From Pseudonocardia alaniniphila (GTDB lineage: Bacteria > Actinomycetota > Actinomycetes > Mycobacteriales > Pseudonocardiaceae), in assembly GCF_022524485.1 (NCBI RefSeq), contig NZ_JAKXMK010000003.1, positions 1 through 64,000 on the forward strand: a DNA stretch of 64,000 bases. The letters run 5' to 3'. Both the position numbers and the translations under genes were made by a program. Below are positions 10,933 to 19,237 of the stretch, piece after piece. Under the pieces are notes generated by a model that had not been told where the DNA came from, made no database searches, and saw only the letters and a program-made list of their open reading frames with translations. Numbering within the stretch: position 1 is the first letter of the stretch; each line of letters opens with the position of its first letter.

Positions 10933-11307
10933 ACGAGAATCGTCCCCGGTGGCACCGACAGAATCGGCGGCTGAGGTTGTAGCGATGGCAAATAGTTCGC
11001 CAGACCCGCTACCCGGCCATCATTGCCGGCGGCAATACCGCATCACACCGAATTCCGCGATCGCGCGGCGGTTGGGTTCGTCGTAGAGCCTGCAGCTTTG
11101 CGAGGGTGCGGCACGGCGCGCAGCCCGCTCGCTCGATCTCGGCGTGACCGCAGTCCCGCGCGCCTATTCGTGGAGTCTTTCCAGCCAGTCTCCGGGCCGG
11201 AGCCTGGCCGTGCGATCCCCAGGATCGGCGGGGCATCCCCGGCCGGCCCGGTGCCCGCCAACACTCGTGAGGTGCGACCTGCACACGACGCCCGAGAAGG
11301 AGCCGAC
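10933..11307. other. Divergent intergenic region, no gene
   Basis: This lies between the divergent DUF222-HNH gene and the aldo/keto reductase gene. A frame continuous with the reductase extends up to a TTG at 11023, but its product is Arg/Pro-rich and unlike the family's N-terminus, so I treat it as leader DNA. The last bases (AGAAGGAG, 11295-11302) are the reductase ribosome site. Confidence 0.5.
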
Positions 11308-12174
11308 ATGACTACGAGGACCCCCGGCGGCACCGTGACGCTCGCCGAGAACCTCACCCTCAGCCGGATGGGCTACGGCGCGATGCAACTCGCCGGGCCC
11401 GAGGCGTTCGGCCCACCGAAGGACCATGACGAAGCCGTCGCCGTGCTGCGCACAGCGGTGGAGATGGGCATCACCCACATCGACACCAGCGACTTCTACG
11501 GCCCGGCGAGCGTCAACGAGCTCATCAAGGAAGCCCTGCACCCCTACCCCGCCGGCCTGCACATCGTCACCAAGGTCGGTGCGCGGCGCGGCGCGAACGC
11601 CTCCTGGAAGGCGGCGCTGGAACCCGAGGATCTGAAGGCCCAGGTACGGGAGAACCTGCAGCACCTCGGCCTGGACGTGCTCGACGTGGTGAACCTGCGG
11701 GTCGGCTCGGCGATGGGCACGGGCGACGGATCGATCGCGGCGCAGTTCGGCGCCCTGGCCGAGCTGCGGGAGCAGGGTCTGATCCGCCACCTGGGGCTGA
11801 GCGGCGTCTCCTCGGCCCAGCTCACCGAGGCGCAGGCCATCGCGCCGGTCGTCACCGTGCAGAATCTCTACAACCTTGCGAACCGCCAGGACGACGCGCT
11901 GGTAGCGCGGTGCGCCGAGGACGGCATCGCTTTCGCGCCGTTCTTCCCGCTCGGCGGGTTCACGCGGCTGCAGTCCGATGAGCTCGACTCGGTCGCCGCA
12001 CGCCTCGGGGCATCGCCTCAGCAGACCGCGCTCGCCTGGCTGTTGCAGCGATCGGAGACCATGACCCCGATCCCCGGCACGTCCTCCGTGGCCCACCTGC
12101 GGGAGAACGTCGCCGCCGCCGACCTCGCCCTCCCCCAGGACGCCGTGAAGGAGCTCGACGCCATCGCCGGCTGA
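11308..12174 (+). CDS. Aldo/keto reductase family oxidoreductase
   Basis: 288 residues; ATG preceded by AGAAGGAG. The (beta/alpha)8 NADPH-dependent reductase pattern is clear: LSRMGYGAMQL at the start, THIDTSDFYG with the catalytic Asp and Tyr, IVTKVGARRG with the catalytic Lys region, and a C-terminal QQTALAWLLQRS and PIPGTSSVAHLREN segment that binds the cofactor phosphate. It resembles the YajO/Tas-like group of actinobacterial reductases. The physiological substrate is unknown. It converges with the MFS gene that follows, leaving 22 bases between stops. Confidence 0.92.
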   Translation: MTTRTPGGTVTLAENLTLSRMGYGAMQLAGPEAFGPPKDHDEAVAVLRTAVEMGITHIDTSDFYGPASVNELIKEALHPYPAGLHIVTKVGARRGANASWKAALEPEDLKAQVRENLQHLGLDVLDVVNLRVGSAMGTGDGSIAAQFGALAELREQGLIRHLGLSGVSSAQLTEAQAIAPVVTVQNLYNLANRQDDALVARCAEDGIAFAPFFPLGGFTRLQSDELDSVAARLGASPQQTALAWLLQRSETMTPIPGTSSVAHLRENVAAADLALPQDAVKELDAIAG

Positions 12175-12196
12175 TCGACGCGCGACACCACGGGCC

Positions 12197-13606
12197 TCAG
12201 GCGTTGACAGCTTCGAGCCGCCGGCCCGTCGTGCGCGGCCCGAGCACCGACACGTCGACGGCCACCACGACCATCGCCACGCACATGATCGCGAGGAGCG
12301 GGGCGGCACCGTCGTCCTTCAGCACGGGGACGAGGACGAACGGCATGATCGCGATGACCAGGCGGGAAAGCGCGTAGGTCCCGCTCGCCCCGGTCGAACG
12401 CAAGGGCGTCGGGAAGATCTCGGCCTGGTAGATGTGGTACGCGTTCGAGAACACGTTGCTGACGGCGGTGTAGAGGAAGCCCCACGCGACGATCAGCAAC
12501 ATCGTGTTCGAGAAGCCGAACGCAAGCCCGAACGCCGCCATCGCCAAGCCCGACGAGACCACGAGGGTCTTGCGTTCGACGGCCTCCACGAGCGGCAGGG
12601 ACAACGCCGATCCGATGGGGTAGCCGAGATAGGTCAAACCGGCGTACAGGAGCGACTCCGATATCGGATATCCCTTCGCCGTGAGCACCACCGGCACCAT
12701 CGTGCCGAACCCGTAGTACCCGACGGTCTGGAACACGTGGAAGACGACCATCATGCCCGTGCGTTTGTTGTAGGGACGCGCGAACAGCGCGCCCATGCCC
12801 GTTCGCACGGCCGGAGCGGCCGGAGCCGGTACTGCCGCCGGGACGCGGTCCGGGATGGCGCGGGCAGGTTCGGGCGGCATGTCGTGTGCCTCGTCCTCGA
12901 GCCTGGCAGCGATCGCTTCCGCCTCCTCGGTACGCCCGACCGACTCGAGCCACCGCGGCGACTCCGGCAGGCCACGGCGCAGCAGCAACACGATGAACGC
13001 GCCGAGTGATCCGATCACGAACATCCATCGCCAGCCCGGTACGCCGACGAAACTCGTCGCGGTGATCCAGCGGGCGACGAAGCCCACCACGGGCACCCCC
13101 ATGAATCCGACGGTGTAGGCACGGGCGATGTAGCGACCGCGATGGCGTGCCGGCAGCAGGTCGGTGAGGTACGTGTCGGCCAGCGGCAGCTCGGCCCCGA
13201 GCCCGACCCCGGCCATGAACCGGATGGCCACGAGCCACGCCGCGTTCATGCTGAACGCTCCGAGTAGCGAGAACGTCGAGTACACGGCCAGGTTGAGCAG
13301 GAACGCACTACGCCGGCCCAGACGGTCGGCGAGCGGGCCGAGGACCAGCGCGCCGACGAACATCCCGATGAACGTCGAGGCCAGCACAAGCGCGAGCTCC
13401 GCCTTCGTGAGCCCGAACTCCCCCAGGAGCACACTGCTGAGCACACCGGTCAGGAACAGCTCGTACAGCTCGAAGAACAGGCCGAGCCCCACGACGACAG
13501 TGGCCCGCCGGTGGGTGCGGGTCACCGGGAGCCTGTCGATCCGCTCGGCGACCCGCCGTGGCGGCGTCGGCCGTGGATCTGGGGGCTCCTCACCTGTCTC
13601 TGACAC
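12197..13606 (-). CDS. MFS transporter of the sugar/metabolite porter type
   Basis: 469 residues. GTG 13606 is chosen because TAAGGAG lies six bases upstream; a frame back to 13642 runs through that ribosome site. Twelve membrane helices with FELYELFLTGVLSSVLLGEFG in helix 1, loop LGPLADRLGRRSA and RFMAGVGLGAELPLADTYLTDLLPARHRGR, the signature of the sugar porter/SV2-like branch. The central loop is hydrophilic and Arg/Pro-rich. The substrate is not evident; organic acids or aromatics are plausible. A perfect inverted repeat lies 20 bases upstream of the start. Confidence 0.88.
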   Translation of the reverse strand: MSETGEEPPDPRPTPPRRVAERIDRLPVTRTHRRATVVVGLGLFFELYELFLTGVLSSVLLGEFGLTKAELALVLASTFIGMFVGALVLGPLADRLGRRSAFLLNLAVYSTFSLLGAFSMNAAWLVAIRFMAGVGLGAELPLADTYLTDLLPARHRGRYIARAYTVGFMGVPVVGFVARWITATSFVGVPGWRWMFVIGSLGAFIVLLLRRGLPESPRWLESVGRTEEAEAIAARLEDEAHDMPPEPARAIPDRVPAAVPAPAAPAVRTGMGALFARPYNKRTGMMVVFHVFQTVGYYGFGTMVPVVLTAKGYPISESLLYAGLTYLGYPIGSALSLPLVEAVERKTLVVSSGLAMAAFGLAFGFSNTMLLIVAWGFLYTAVSNVFSNAYHIYQAEIFPTPLRSTGASGTYALSRLVIAIMPFVLVPVLKDDGAAPLLAIMCVAMVVVAVDVSVLGPRTTGRRLEAVNA

Positions 13607-13625
13607 CCCATGCTCCTTAGAGATG

Positions 13626-13640
13626 GTCAGAAGGTCTGAC
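13626..13640. promoter_or_regulatory. Candidate GntR-type operator upstream of the MFS gene
   Basis: The inverted repeat GTCAGAAGGTCTGAC has 6-base arms and a 3-base centre, set within TGG...CAA, 20 bases upstream of the chosen GTG. On the coding strand it reads TTGTCAGACCTTCTGACCA, matching the general TnGTCnnACnA form of FadR/FCD-type GntR operators. No GntR gene is adjacent, so the regulator would act from elsewhere. It could also be a minor hairpin. Confidence 0.45.
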
Positions 13641-13830
13641 AATCAATGTCGACAGGAGTCCACGGTGAAGATTCGGAGGTCGAGGCGCGAGGAAAGATGA
13701 GTGCTGTCACAAGATCGGACCGGACAGAGCAGACGAGCTGGTCAGAGCATCAGCGACACGGGCCGGGGCGTCGGGTCACGGGCCGCTTCGAGTCCGCGCG
13801 AATGTTTCGAAGGACTGGTGATTCTGCCTA

Positions 13831-15630
13831 TCAGGGGCGTCGGCCCGGCAGCATCTCCCGCAGCTTGGTCTTCGCGCCCTGGACGGCGAGGTGCAGCGCG
13901 TCGGGATCTCCCTTGAGCACGGCCTGCACCACCGACTCGGCCTGCTCGAACGTGGCGTGCGGCGGGATCGGTGGCACCTCCGGGTCGCAGTGGACGTCGA
14001 GTACGGCGGGGCACTCGGCCGCGAGCGCCTGCTCCCATGCCGGGCCCAGCTCGTCGGGGGACGTGACGGTGAACGCCTCGAATCCCAGGCCGCGAGCGAA
14101 GTCGGCGTACGAGACGTCGGGCAGACTCTGCGACTCCACGAACTTCGGCGCCCCGCCCATCGCGCGCAGCTCCCAGGTCACCTGGTTGAGGTCGTTGTTG
14201 TGCAGCACGCAGACGATGCAGCGGGGGTCGGACCAGCGATCGGCGTAGCGGGCGACGGTGAGCAGTTCCGCCATGCCGTTCATCTGCATGGCGCCGTCGC
14301 CCGTGAGCGCGATCGCGGGCCGGTCGGGGTGGGCGAACTTGGCGCCGATCGCGTAGGGCACCGCCGAGCCCATGGTGGCGAGGCCACCTGACAACGACCC
14401 GCGGACATCTCCGCGGATACGCAGGTGCCGCGCGTACCAGTTGGCGACGGAACCGGAGTCGGCAGAGACGATCGCGTTCAGCGGGAGCAGTTCGGACAGC
14501 TCCCAGACGATCCGCATGGGGTTGACCGGGTTCGCGTCCAGCATCGCCTGGCGCTCCATGGTGCGCCACCAGCGGGCGACGTTCTCCTCGATCTTCTCCC
14601 GCCATGCGCGGTCCGTCGGGCCCGACAACATCGGCAGCAGGGCCTGCAACGTGCTACGGGCGTCGCCGAGGAGGTTCACCTCCGTCGGATAACGCATCCC
14701 GACCATGGCGCCGTCGATGTCGATCTGCACGCCCCTGGCCTGCCCGAACTCCGGCAGGAACTGGCTGTACGGGAAGTTGGAGCCGACGATGAGCAGGGTG
14801 TCGCAGCCGCGCATCAGCTCATAGCTCGGACGGGTGCCGAGGAGGCCGACCGCACCGGTCACGAACGGCAGCTCGTCGGACATCACGTCCTTGCCGACCA
14901 GAGCCTTGGCCACTCCGGCGCCGAGTATGTCGGCGACCTGCTCGACCTCCGCCGCGGCGCCCCGCGCGCCCTGCCCGATGAGGATCGCCACCCGCTGCCC
15001 GCGGTTGAGCACCTCGGCGGCACGCAGCAGCTCGGCCTCGTCCGGCACCACCACGGGCGCCACCAGGCCCGGCGGGCTGGACGGCACCTGCTTGAAGGCA
15101 TGGGCGGGCGGTGAGTAGTCCTCGGTCTGGAGGTCGCTGGGGATGATGAGCGCTGTCGGGGCGCGTCGCGTGAGCGCAGTGCGGAACGCACGGTCGAGCG
15201 CGTTCGGCAGCTGCTCGGGGACGTTGACCTCGACGAGGTAGTCGCTCGCCACGTCCTTGAACAGGCTCTGGAGGTCCACCTCCTGCTGGTAGGACCCACC
15301 CATCGCGCTGCGCTCGGTCTGCCCGACGATCGCCACCACCGGCACATGGTCGAGCTTCGCGTCGTACAACCCGTTGAGCAGGTGGATCGCGCCAGGACCC
15401 GATGTGGCCATACAGACGCCCACCCGGCCGGAGAACTTCGCGTATCCGACGGCCTCGAAGGCCGCCATCTCCTCGTGCCGCGCCTGGATGAACCGCGGCC
15501 GGTCACCGGCCTTCTCGAAGGCCACGATGAGCCCGTTGATCCCGTCACCGGGATAACCGAAGACTTCTTCGACCCCCCACTCCTGCAACCTGCGCAGGAC
15601 GTGGTCGCCCACCGTCTTCGCCACCCGCAC
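13831..15630 (-). CDS. PoxB-like thiamine diphosphate enzyme (pyruvate oxidase/decarboxylase type)
   Basis: 599 residues from GTG behind GGCGGAGG. The three-domain TPP-enzyme layout is complete: N-terminal PYR domain with GYPGDGING and catalytic Glu in RHEEMAAFEA (about residue 53), SGPGAIHLLNGLYDAKLD, a middle domain, and the PP domain with GDGAMQMNGMAEL followed about 25 residues later by NND, the metal/TPP motif. It resembles actinobacterial proteins annotated as pyruvate oxidase or acetolactate synthase-like. FAD dependence cannot be decided here. The likely reaction is decarboxylation of pyruvate or another 2-keto acid. It diverges from a DUF6328 gene. Confidence 0.88.
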   Translation of the reverse strand: MRVAKTVGDHVLRRLQEWGVEEVFGYPGDGINGLIVAFEKAGDRPRFIQARHEEMAAFEAVGYAKFSGRVGVCMATSGPGAIHLLNGLYDAKLDHVPVVAIVGQTERSAMGGSYQQEVDLQSLFKDVASDYLVEVNVPEQLPNALDRAFRTALTRRAPTALIIPSDLQTEDYSPPAHAFKQVPSSPPGLVAPVVVPDEAELLRAAEVLNRGQRVAILIGQGARGAAAEVEQVADILGAGVAKALVGKDVMSDELPFVTGAVGLLGTRPSYELMRGCDTLLIVGSNFPYSQFLPEFGQARGVQIDIDGAMVGMRYPTEVNLLGDARSTLQALLPMLSGPTDRAWREKIEENVARWWRTMERQAMLDANPVNPMRIVWELSELLPLNAIVSADSGSVANWYARHLRIRGDVRGSLSGGLATMGSAVPYAIGAKFAHPDRPAIALTGDGAMQMNGMAELLTVARYADRWSDPRCIVCVLHNNDLNQVTWELRAMGGAPKFVESQSLPDVSYADFARGLGFEAFTVTSPDELGPAWEQALAAECPAVLDVHCDPEVPPIPPHATFEQAESVVQAVLKGDPDALHLAVQGAKTKLREMLPGRRP

Positions 15631-15757
15631 GCACCTCCGCCGCCCGTCACTCCTGCCCGGCCTCCGGCTACCCGAACCAGGTGCGGAGCACCGACGGACT
15701 CCTATCTGTCACCCATCCGGTGCACACTCGGACGGTTACCCCGCGAGGAGGTGCCTC

Positions 15758-16261
15758 ATGACGCGAGACGTCGACGACGTCAACTCCGACTCGAGTTGGA
15801 ACCGTGATGCCCGCGACGAGGCCCCGATCGAGCGGCTGGACCGCAACTGGGGCGACCTCCTCCAGGAGCTGCGCGTGGTGCAGACCGGCGTGCAGCTGCT
15901 CACCGGCCTGCTGCTCACCGTGCCGTTCCAGTCGCGGTTCGACGATCTCTCCGGCTCGCAGCGCGTGCTGTACCTGGTGACTCTGTCGCTCTCGGCTGCA
16001 GCCACGGGCATGCTGATCGCGCCGGTTGCGATGCACCGCGTGCTGTTTCGCCAGCACGCCCGCGCGGAGCTGGTGGGGGCGGGTCAGCGCTTCGCGATCG
16101 GAGGACTGACGCTGCTGGGCCTCGCCGTCACGGGTGTCATCGTGCTCATCTTCGACGTCGTGGCCGGGACGACGGCTGCGATCATCGCGGGTGCGGTGTG
16201 CCTCGTGGTGTTCGGGCTGCTCTGGGCAGCGATTCCGCTGATCCTGCGCGCCAGAACCTGA
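15758..16261 (+). CDS. DUF6328 family membrane protein
   Basis: 167 residues; ATG follows GAGGAGG at good distance. After an acidic N-terminus there is the family-typical ELRVVQTGVQLLTGLLLTVPF segment, then three more hydrophobic helices (about 67-85, 107-128, 133-155), giving four membrane spans. The family is common in actinomycetes and has no established function. It is divergent from the TPP enzyme, with 127 bases between starts, and converges with the large membrane protein that follows. Confidence 0.85.
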   Translation: MTRDVDDVNSDSSWNRDARDEAPIERLDRNWGDLLQELRVVQTGVQLLTGLLLTVPFQSRFDDLSGSQRVLYLVTLSLSAAATGMLIAPVAMHRVLFRQHARAELVGAGQRFAIGGLTLLGLAVTGVIVLIFDVVAGTTAAIIAGAVCLVVFGLLWAAIPLILRART

Positions 16262-16281
16262 CCGTCACGTCACATGTCACG

Positions 16282-18129
16282 TCAGGTGGGCAGGGGTGGG
16301 GTCACCGGGGTCAGCGCCCCACCCGGGAGCCATGGGGCCGTGGTGCGATGGTCCGTCCCGCCGACCGCCGCCGGTATCACCGCGACCTGCACGGCGGTGA
16401 AGATCCGGGGACCGGCGATCGCCTCATCCCGATCGGTCGGCGCCGACCATTCGCGGAACCCGGCAGGCGAGGCGAGCAACGTCACCCCGGCCGCCCGCAG
16501 GTCGGCGAGGTAGCGCTGGGCGGGAACGGCCCGCGGGTCGAAGTCCAGGGTGGTGACGGCGCTGGTCCGGCGGCCCAGCACAGACCCCGTGGCCAGCCAT
16601 GGCGCGGTGTAGGTGCCGCCGACGGTGGAGCGGCCGAACAGCTCATCGGTGAGCCTGCGCCGCCCGCCCTCCCAGCCGGCGACGACGACCACCGCGTCCG
16701 CGGGGTTCAGCCGGTCATCGACCCTGAGTCCGTGCGCAGCCGCCGCGTCCCTGACGACCGTCGCGGCCGCCTTCGACCGGCCCGACCCGTCGGAGACGAG
16801 GTACAGCGCCACGTCACGGTCGGCGAGGAACCGCACGGTGGCCCGCAGCGCAACGGCGTCCTGCGCGGATAGCTTGTCGGCCGGACACGCGGCCGGCAGG
16901 TCGCTGACCCCGCCGACCATGGCGCCCACCACGGCACTCAGGCACTCCGGCCCGTCCGGTCCCGCGAGTCCTGCCACCAGTGCGGGCGGCGCGGGATCGG
17001 ATCCGAGGTCCAGGCGCAGCGGGACCTGTTCCCCGTCGGCCTCGACCGTGAGCACGTCCGTGCCGGCGGGGAGGTCGACCATAGCCCAGCCGCCGGGTGC
17101 GCCGGCCCGTTCGTCGGCGGACACACCGCCGACCAGCGCCCCGGGGACGCCGACATGGACGAGGTTGCGGCCGGGGCGCTGCGGGACGACCACCACCGGC
17201 ACGTCCTGGCCTGCGAGCGCCACCGTCCGCAGGAGCGGGCGGCCGGTATCGGCAGGAACCGGGGCCGGGGTCTGCACAGCGATCACCGTGCCCGCGGTGA
17301 AGACCAGCCCTGCGGCGACCGCCACGACACGGCCCCCGATCGCACCGGGCCTGCACAACCCCGTGCTGATCGCCACGGTCATGCCCAGCGCCTGGACGAT
17401 GACGAGCTGGCCCGTCAGCGATCCGAAGGTCACGCCGTCGAAACGCATCCCCTTGGCGACGGCCTCCAGCGCGGCAGCCGCGACCGCCACGGTGGCGGAT
17501 ATGGCGAAGACCAGGGTGTGGCGCCGCAGGACGGTGAAACGAGCACCACACGCGGGCGTGGCGACCGACACGGCGGAGCCGAGCCAGGTCACCGCGGCCA
17601 CCATGTGCACAGCGGCGAGCCCCACATGCCAGCCGACGTGCCCGATCGTCGCGTTGTAGCCCAATGCACCGATGAGCAGCAGGCCTATCACCGCGGAGGA
17701 GGTCTGGCACCCGCGGGCGAACATCACCGCTGCCAGGAGAACCCCAGCTGCCTGCGGAAACGCGGCGAGCGCGGTGAGGCCTCCGATCAGCCAGTTGATC
17801 ACCAGCACGGGCACCGCGACGGCGGCCCCGCCCTGGACGACGAGCACCGATCGGCGCGAGGGCGGGCTGAGGAAGCCCAGCGTCGCCGTCCCTGCCACCA
17901 CGGCGCTGGCCACGACCGCCACGATGCCCAGCGAGATGGTCAGCGGATTCGTGAGGACGGCGCCGGCCGCCTCTCCGGTCCTGCCGTATCCACTCCCTGG
18001 GGTCTGCGCCCACGCGGGCACCGCAACGGCTAGGAACAGCACCGGGACCGCAAGGGCCGGTACGGCTGTGGCCGGTGTGACGAAGCGGCGGCGCCCGCGT
18101 GGGGTACGCAAGGCGTGGGGCGAGGACAC
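16282..18129 (-). CDS. Multi-pass membrane protein with CopD-like segment and large extracytoplasmic tail
   Basis: 615 residues from GTG 18129, with AGGAG four bases upstream; a longer frame to 18351 lacks a site. A basic N-terminus and a hydrophobic segment ending AVPAWA look like a signal or anchor. About seven further helices lie between 60 and 300. HVGLAAVHMVAAVTWLGS resembles the His/Trp segment of CopD-type copper-resistance membrane proteins, but the pattern is too weak to assign copper. Residues about 310-615 are hydrophilic, with four cysteines, and probably lie outside the membrane. Function unknown. Confidence 0.7.
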   Translation of the reverse strand: MSSPHALRTPRGRRRFVTPATAVPALAVPVLFLAVAVPAWAQTPGSGYGRTGEAAGAVLTNPLTISLGIVAVVASAVVAGTATLGFLSPPSRRSVLVVQGGAAVAVPVLVINWLIGGLTALAAFPQAAGVLLAAVMFARGCQTSSAVIGLLLIGALGYNATIGHVGWHVGLAAVHMVAAVTWLGSAVSVATPACGARFTVLRRHTLVFAISATVAVAAAALEAVAKGMRFDGVTFGSLTGQLVIVQALGMTVAISTGLCRPGAIGGRVVAVAAGLVFTAGTVIAVQTPAPVPADTGRPLLRTVALAGQDVPVVVVPQRPGRNLVHVGVPGALVGGVSADERAGAPGGWAMVDLPAGTDVLTVEADGEQVPLRLDLGSDPAPPALVAGLAGPDGPECLSAVVGAMVGGVSDLPAACPADKLSAQDAVALRATVRFLADRDVALYLVSDGSGRSKAAATVVRDAAAAHGLRVDDRLNPADAVVVVAGWEGGRRRLTDELFGRSTVGGTYTAPWLATGSVLGRRTSAVTTLDFDPRAVPAQRYLADLRAAGVTLLASPAGFREWSAPTDRDEAIAGPRIFTAVQVAVIPAAVGGTDHRTTAPWLPGGALTPVTPPLPT

Positions 18130-18888
18130 GGTTCTCCTGACAAGCGATCTGGGTGGGGGGCCGATCGGCCGCGCGCACGGGTCACGCGGCCCAGCTACAC
18201 CCCTGTGAGAACTGCCCGGCCCGGCGTCCGGTCCAGAACGGTTCGAGCACGCCGGACGGCCGGGACGGCGCGCTGTGGGAGAAGGGGGCCACGGGAGCTC
18301 CGGGATCCAGGGCTGGACGCGTTGCGCGCCCGGCGGGTCGGGGGACCGCATGCCGGTGGGTGGCCCGTGGGCCGCGGCGATCGGTCAGGGGAGAGCGGAT
18401 GTCCCCGGACAGGACTGGTCGAAATCGTTCCGGCGCCGGGTCGGCCAGAACGACTCGAGGTCGACGATCAACACGAATGTGACTATGGCGACGGACCGTG
18501 TCGAGGATCAACCCATCCGTGGCGGATTGTGACGGGACTCACTGTAACACTAGTTGCACAGTCACCCTCCGTGATGTAGAGGCTTCAACGAAGTCAAGCC
18601 GGAGGACCGCTGGCCCATCCGGCTTCACCATACTGCGCTGATCGGCCTAACGGTTGGACGGAAGATCCGTTACGACCGACCGTCGCTTCACCCGGGTTCG
18701 CCCAGGCCCGGCCGGCTCGCTGCAACCACGGAGTTCGGGACCGCCAGGATGATGCCGGACAATCGCCACGTACCAGACCCCATCAATCGGCCGGACATTC
18801 TTTCCCGCCGCTGGAGCGCAGCCCTCGGAAATGTACTGACAATGGGGTGCGAATTACGCGAGATTCGCATCACAACAGCCCATGACAT
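18130..18888. other. 0.76 kb intergenic region, no gene
   Basis: This lies between the divergent membrane-protein gene and the sulfur operon. No frame here is protein-like. From about 18510 rightwards the composition is markedly more AT-rich than the flanks, as expected for regulatory DNA. It may hold an additional activator site of the sulfur operon, but I could not identify a clear palindrome. Confidence 0.45.
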
Positions 18889-18916
18889 TTGATTTGCGGG
18901 AGCTGATGTCTATACC
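18889..18916 (+). promoter_or_regulatory. Candidate promoter of the sulfur operon
   Basis: TTGATT (18889-18894) and TATACC (18911-18916) are separated by 16 bases and lie in a locally AT-rich stretch. Transcription would begin near 18923, about 50 bases before the leader ORF, and give roughly 315 nt of transcript before the monooxygenase start. The match to the -35/-10 consensus is good for a high-GC genome but has not been tested. Confidence 0.45.
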
Positions 18917-18975
18917 GTCGGCTTATTCGGGCGATCGCACCTCGGGCCGCCCGGCGACCGGCGGAAGGAGACGAC

Positions 18976-19122
18976 GTGGAGCACAGCCGCGTCGACCCGT
19001 TCTACCGCCTGCGTCGTGCTGACGGCGGGACCGACGTGCTGTCCGTCGTCCGGCCCTTGCTGCTCGTTCGCCGCCGCTGCGTCGACCTGCTGAAGGTCGC
19101 CACCTGCCTCTGTCGCGGCTGA
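18976..19122 (+). CDS. Cysteine-rich leader peptide of the sulfur operon (putative attenuator)
   Basis: 48 codons from GTG, with GGAAGGAG five bases upstream, so it has one of the best ribosome sites in the window. The C-terminus reads RRRCVDLLKVATCLCRG, matching the actinobacterial sulfur-operon leader peptides that end in an (R)RHVDLLRVAxxLCR-like motif. Cysteines occur at 35, 44 and 46, the last two just before the stop. In mycobacteria, short Cys-rich leader ORFs act as cysteine-responsive attenuators: stalling at Cys codons during starvation opens expression of downstream sulfur genes. The next gene, 115 bases on, is an organosulfur monooxygenase followed by a sulfurtransferase and sulfonate-type transporter. 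The N-terminal 30 residues are longer than in most such leaders, so an internal start (GTG 19036) is possible. Confidence 0.75.
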   Translation: MEHSRVDPFYRLRRADGGTDVLSVVRPLLLVRRRCVDLLKVATCLCRG

Positions 19123-19210
19123 GTCCGCCGGCAGTCACCCGCGTAAGCAGGCGACGGTCGATGCCTCTCCCCTCTTTCGTCAGCGGCCGCCGCCCGGCGC
19201 GCGGTCCGCC

Positions 19211-19235
19211 CTTTCCGCGCCGAAAGGCAGCTTTC
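19211..19235 (+). promoter_or_regulatory. Possible switching hairpin over the monooxygenase ribosome site
   Basis: The ribosome site GAAAGG (19222-19227) lies between two identical CTTTC tracts (19211-19215 and 19231-19235). It can pair with the upstream copy (loop CGCGCC) or the downstream copy (loop of about 4), either of which would mask it. Together with the GC-rich block at 19180-19209 this is a plausible output element for the leader peptide. I see no clear U-tract terminator, so control could be translational. Stems are only five base pairs. Confidence 0.35.
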
Positions 19236-19237
19236 AT

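Noticed and set aside
18976..19122. Reading the leader ORF as an ordinary small protein
   Set aside because: The Cys-rich C-terminal motif, position before sulfur genes and ribosome site fit a leader peptide better; the protein itself has no fold signature.
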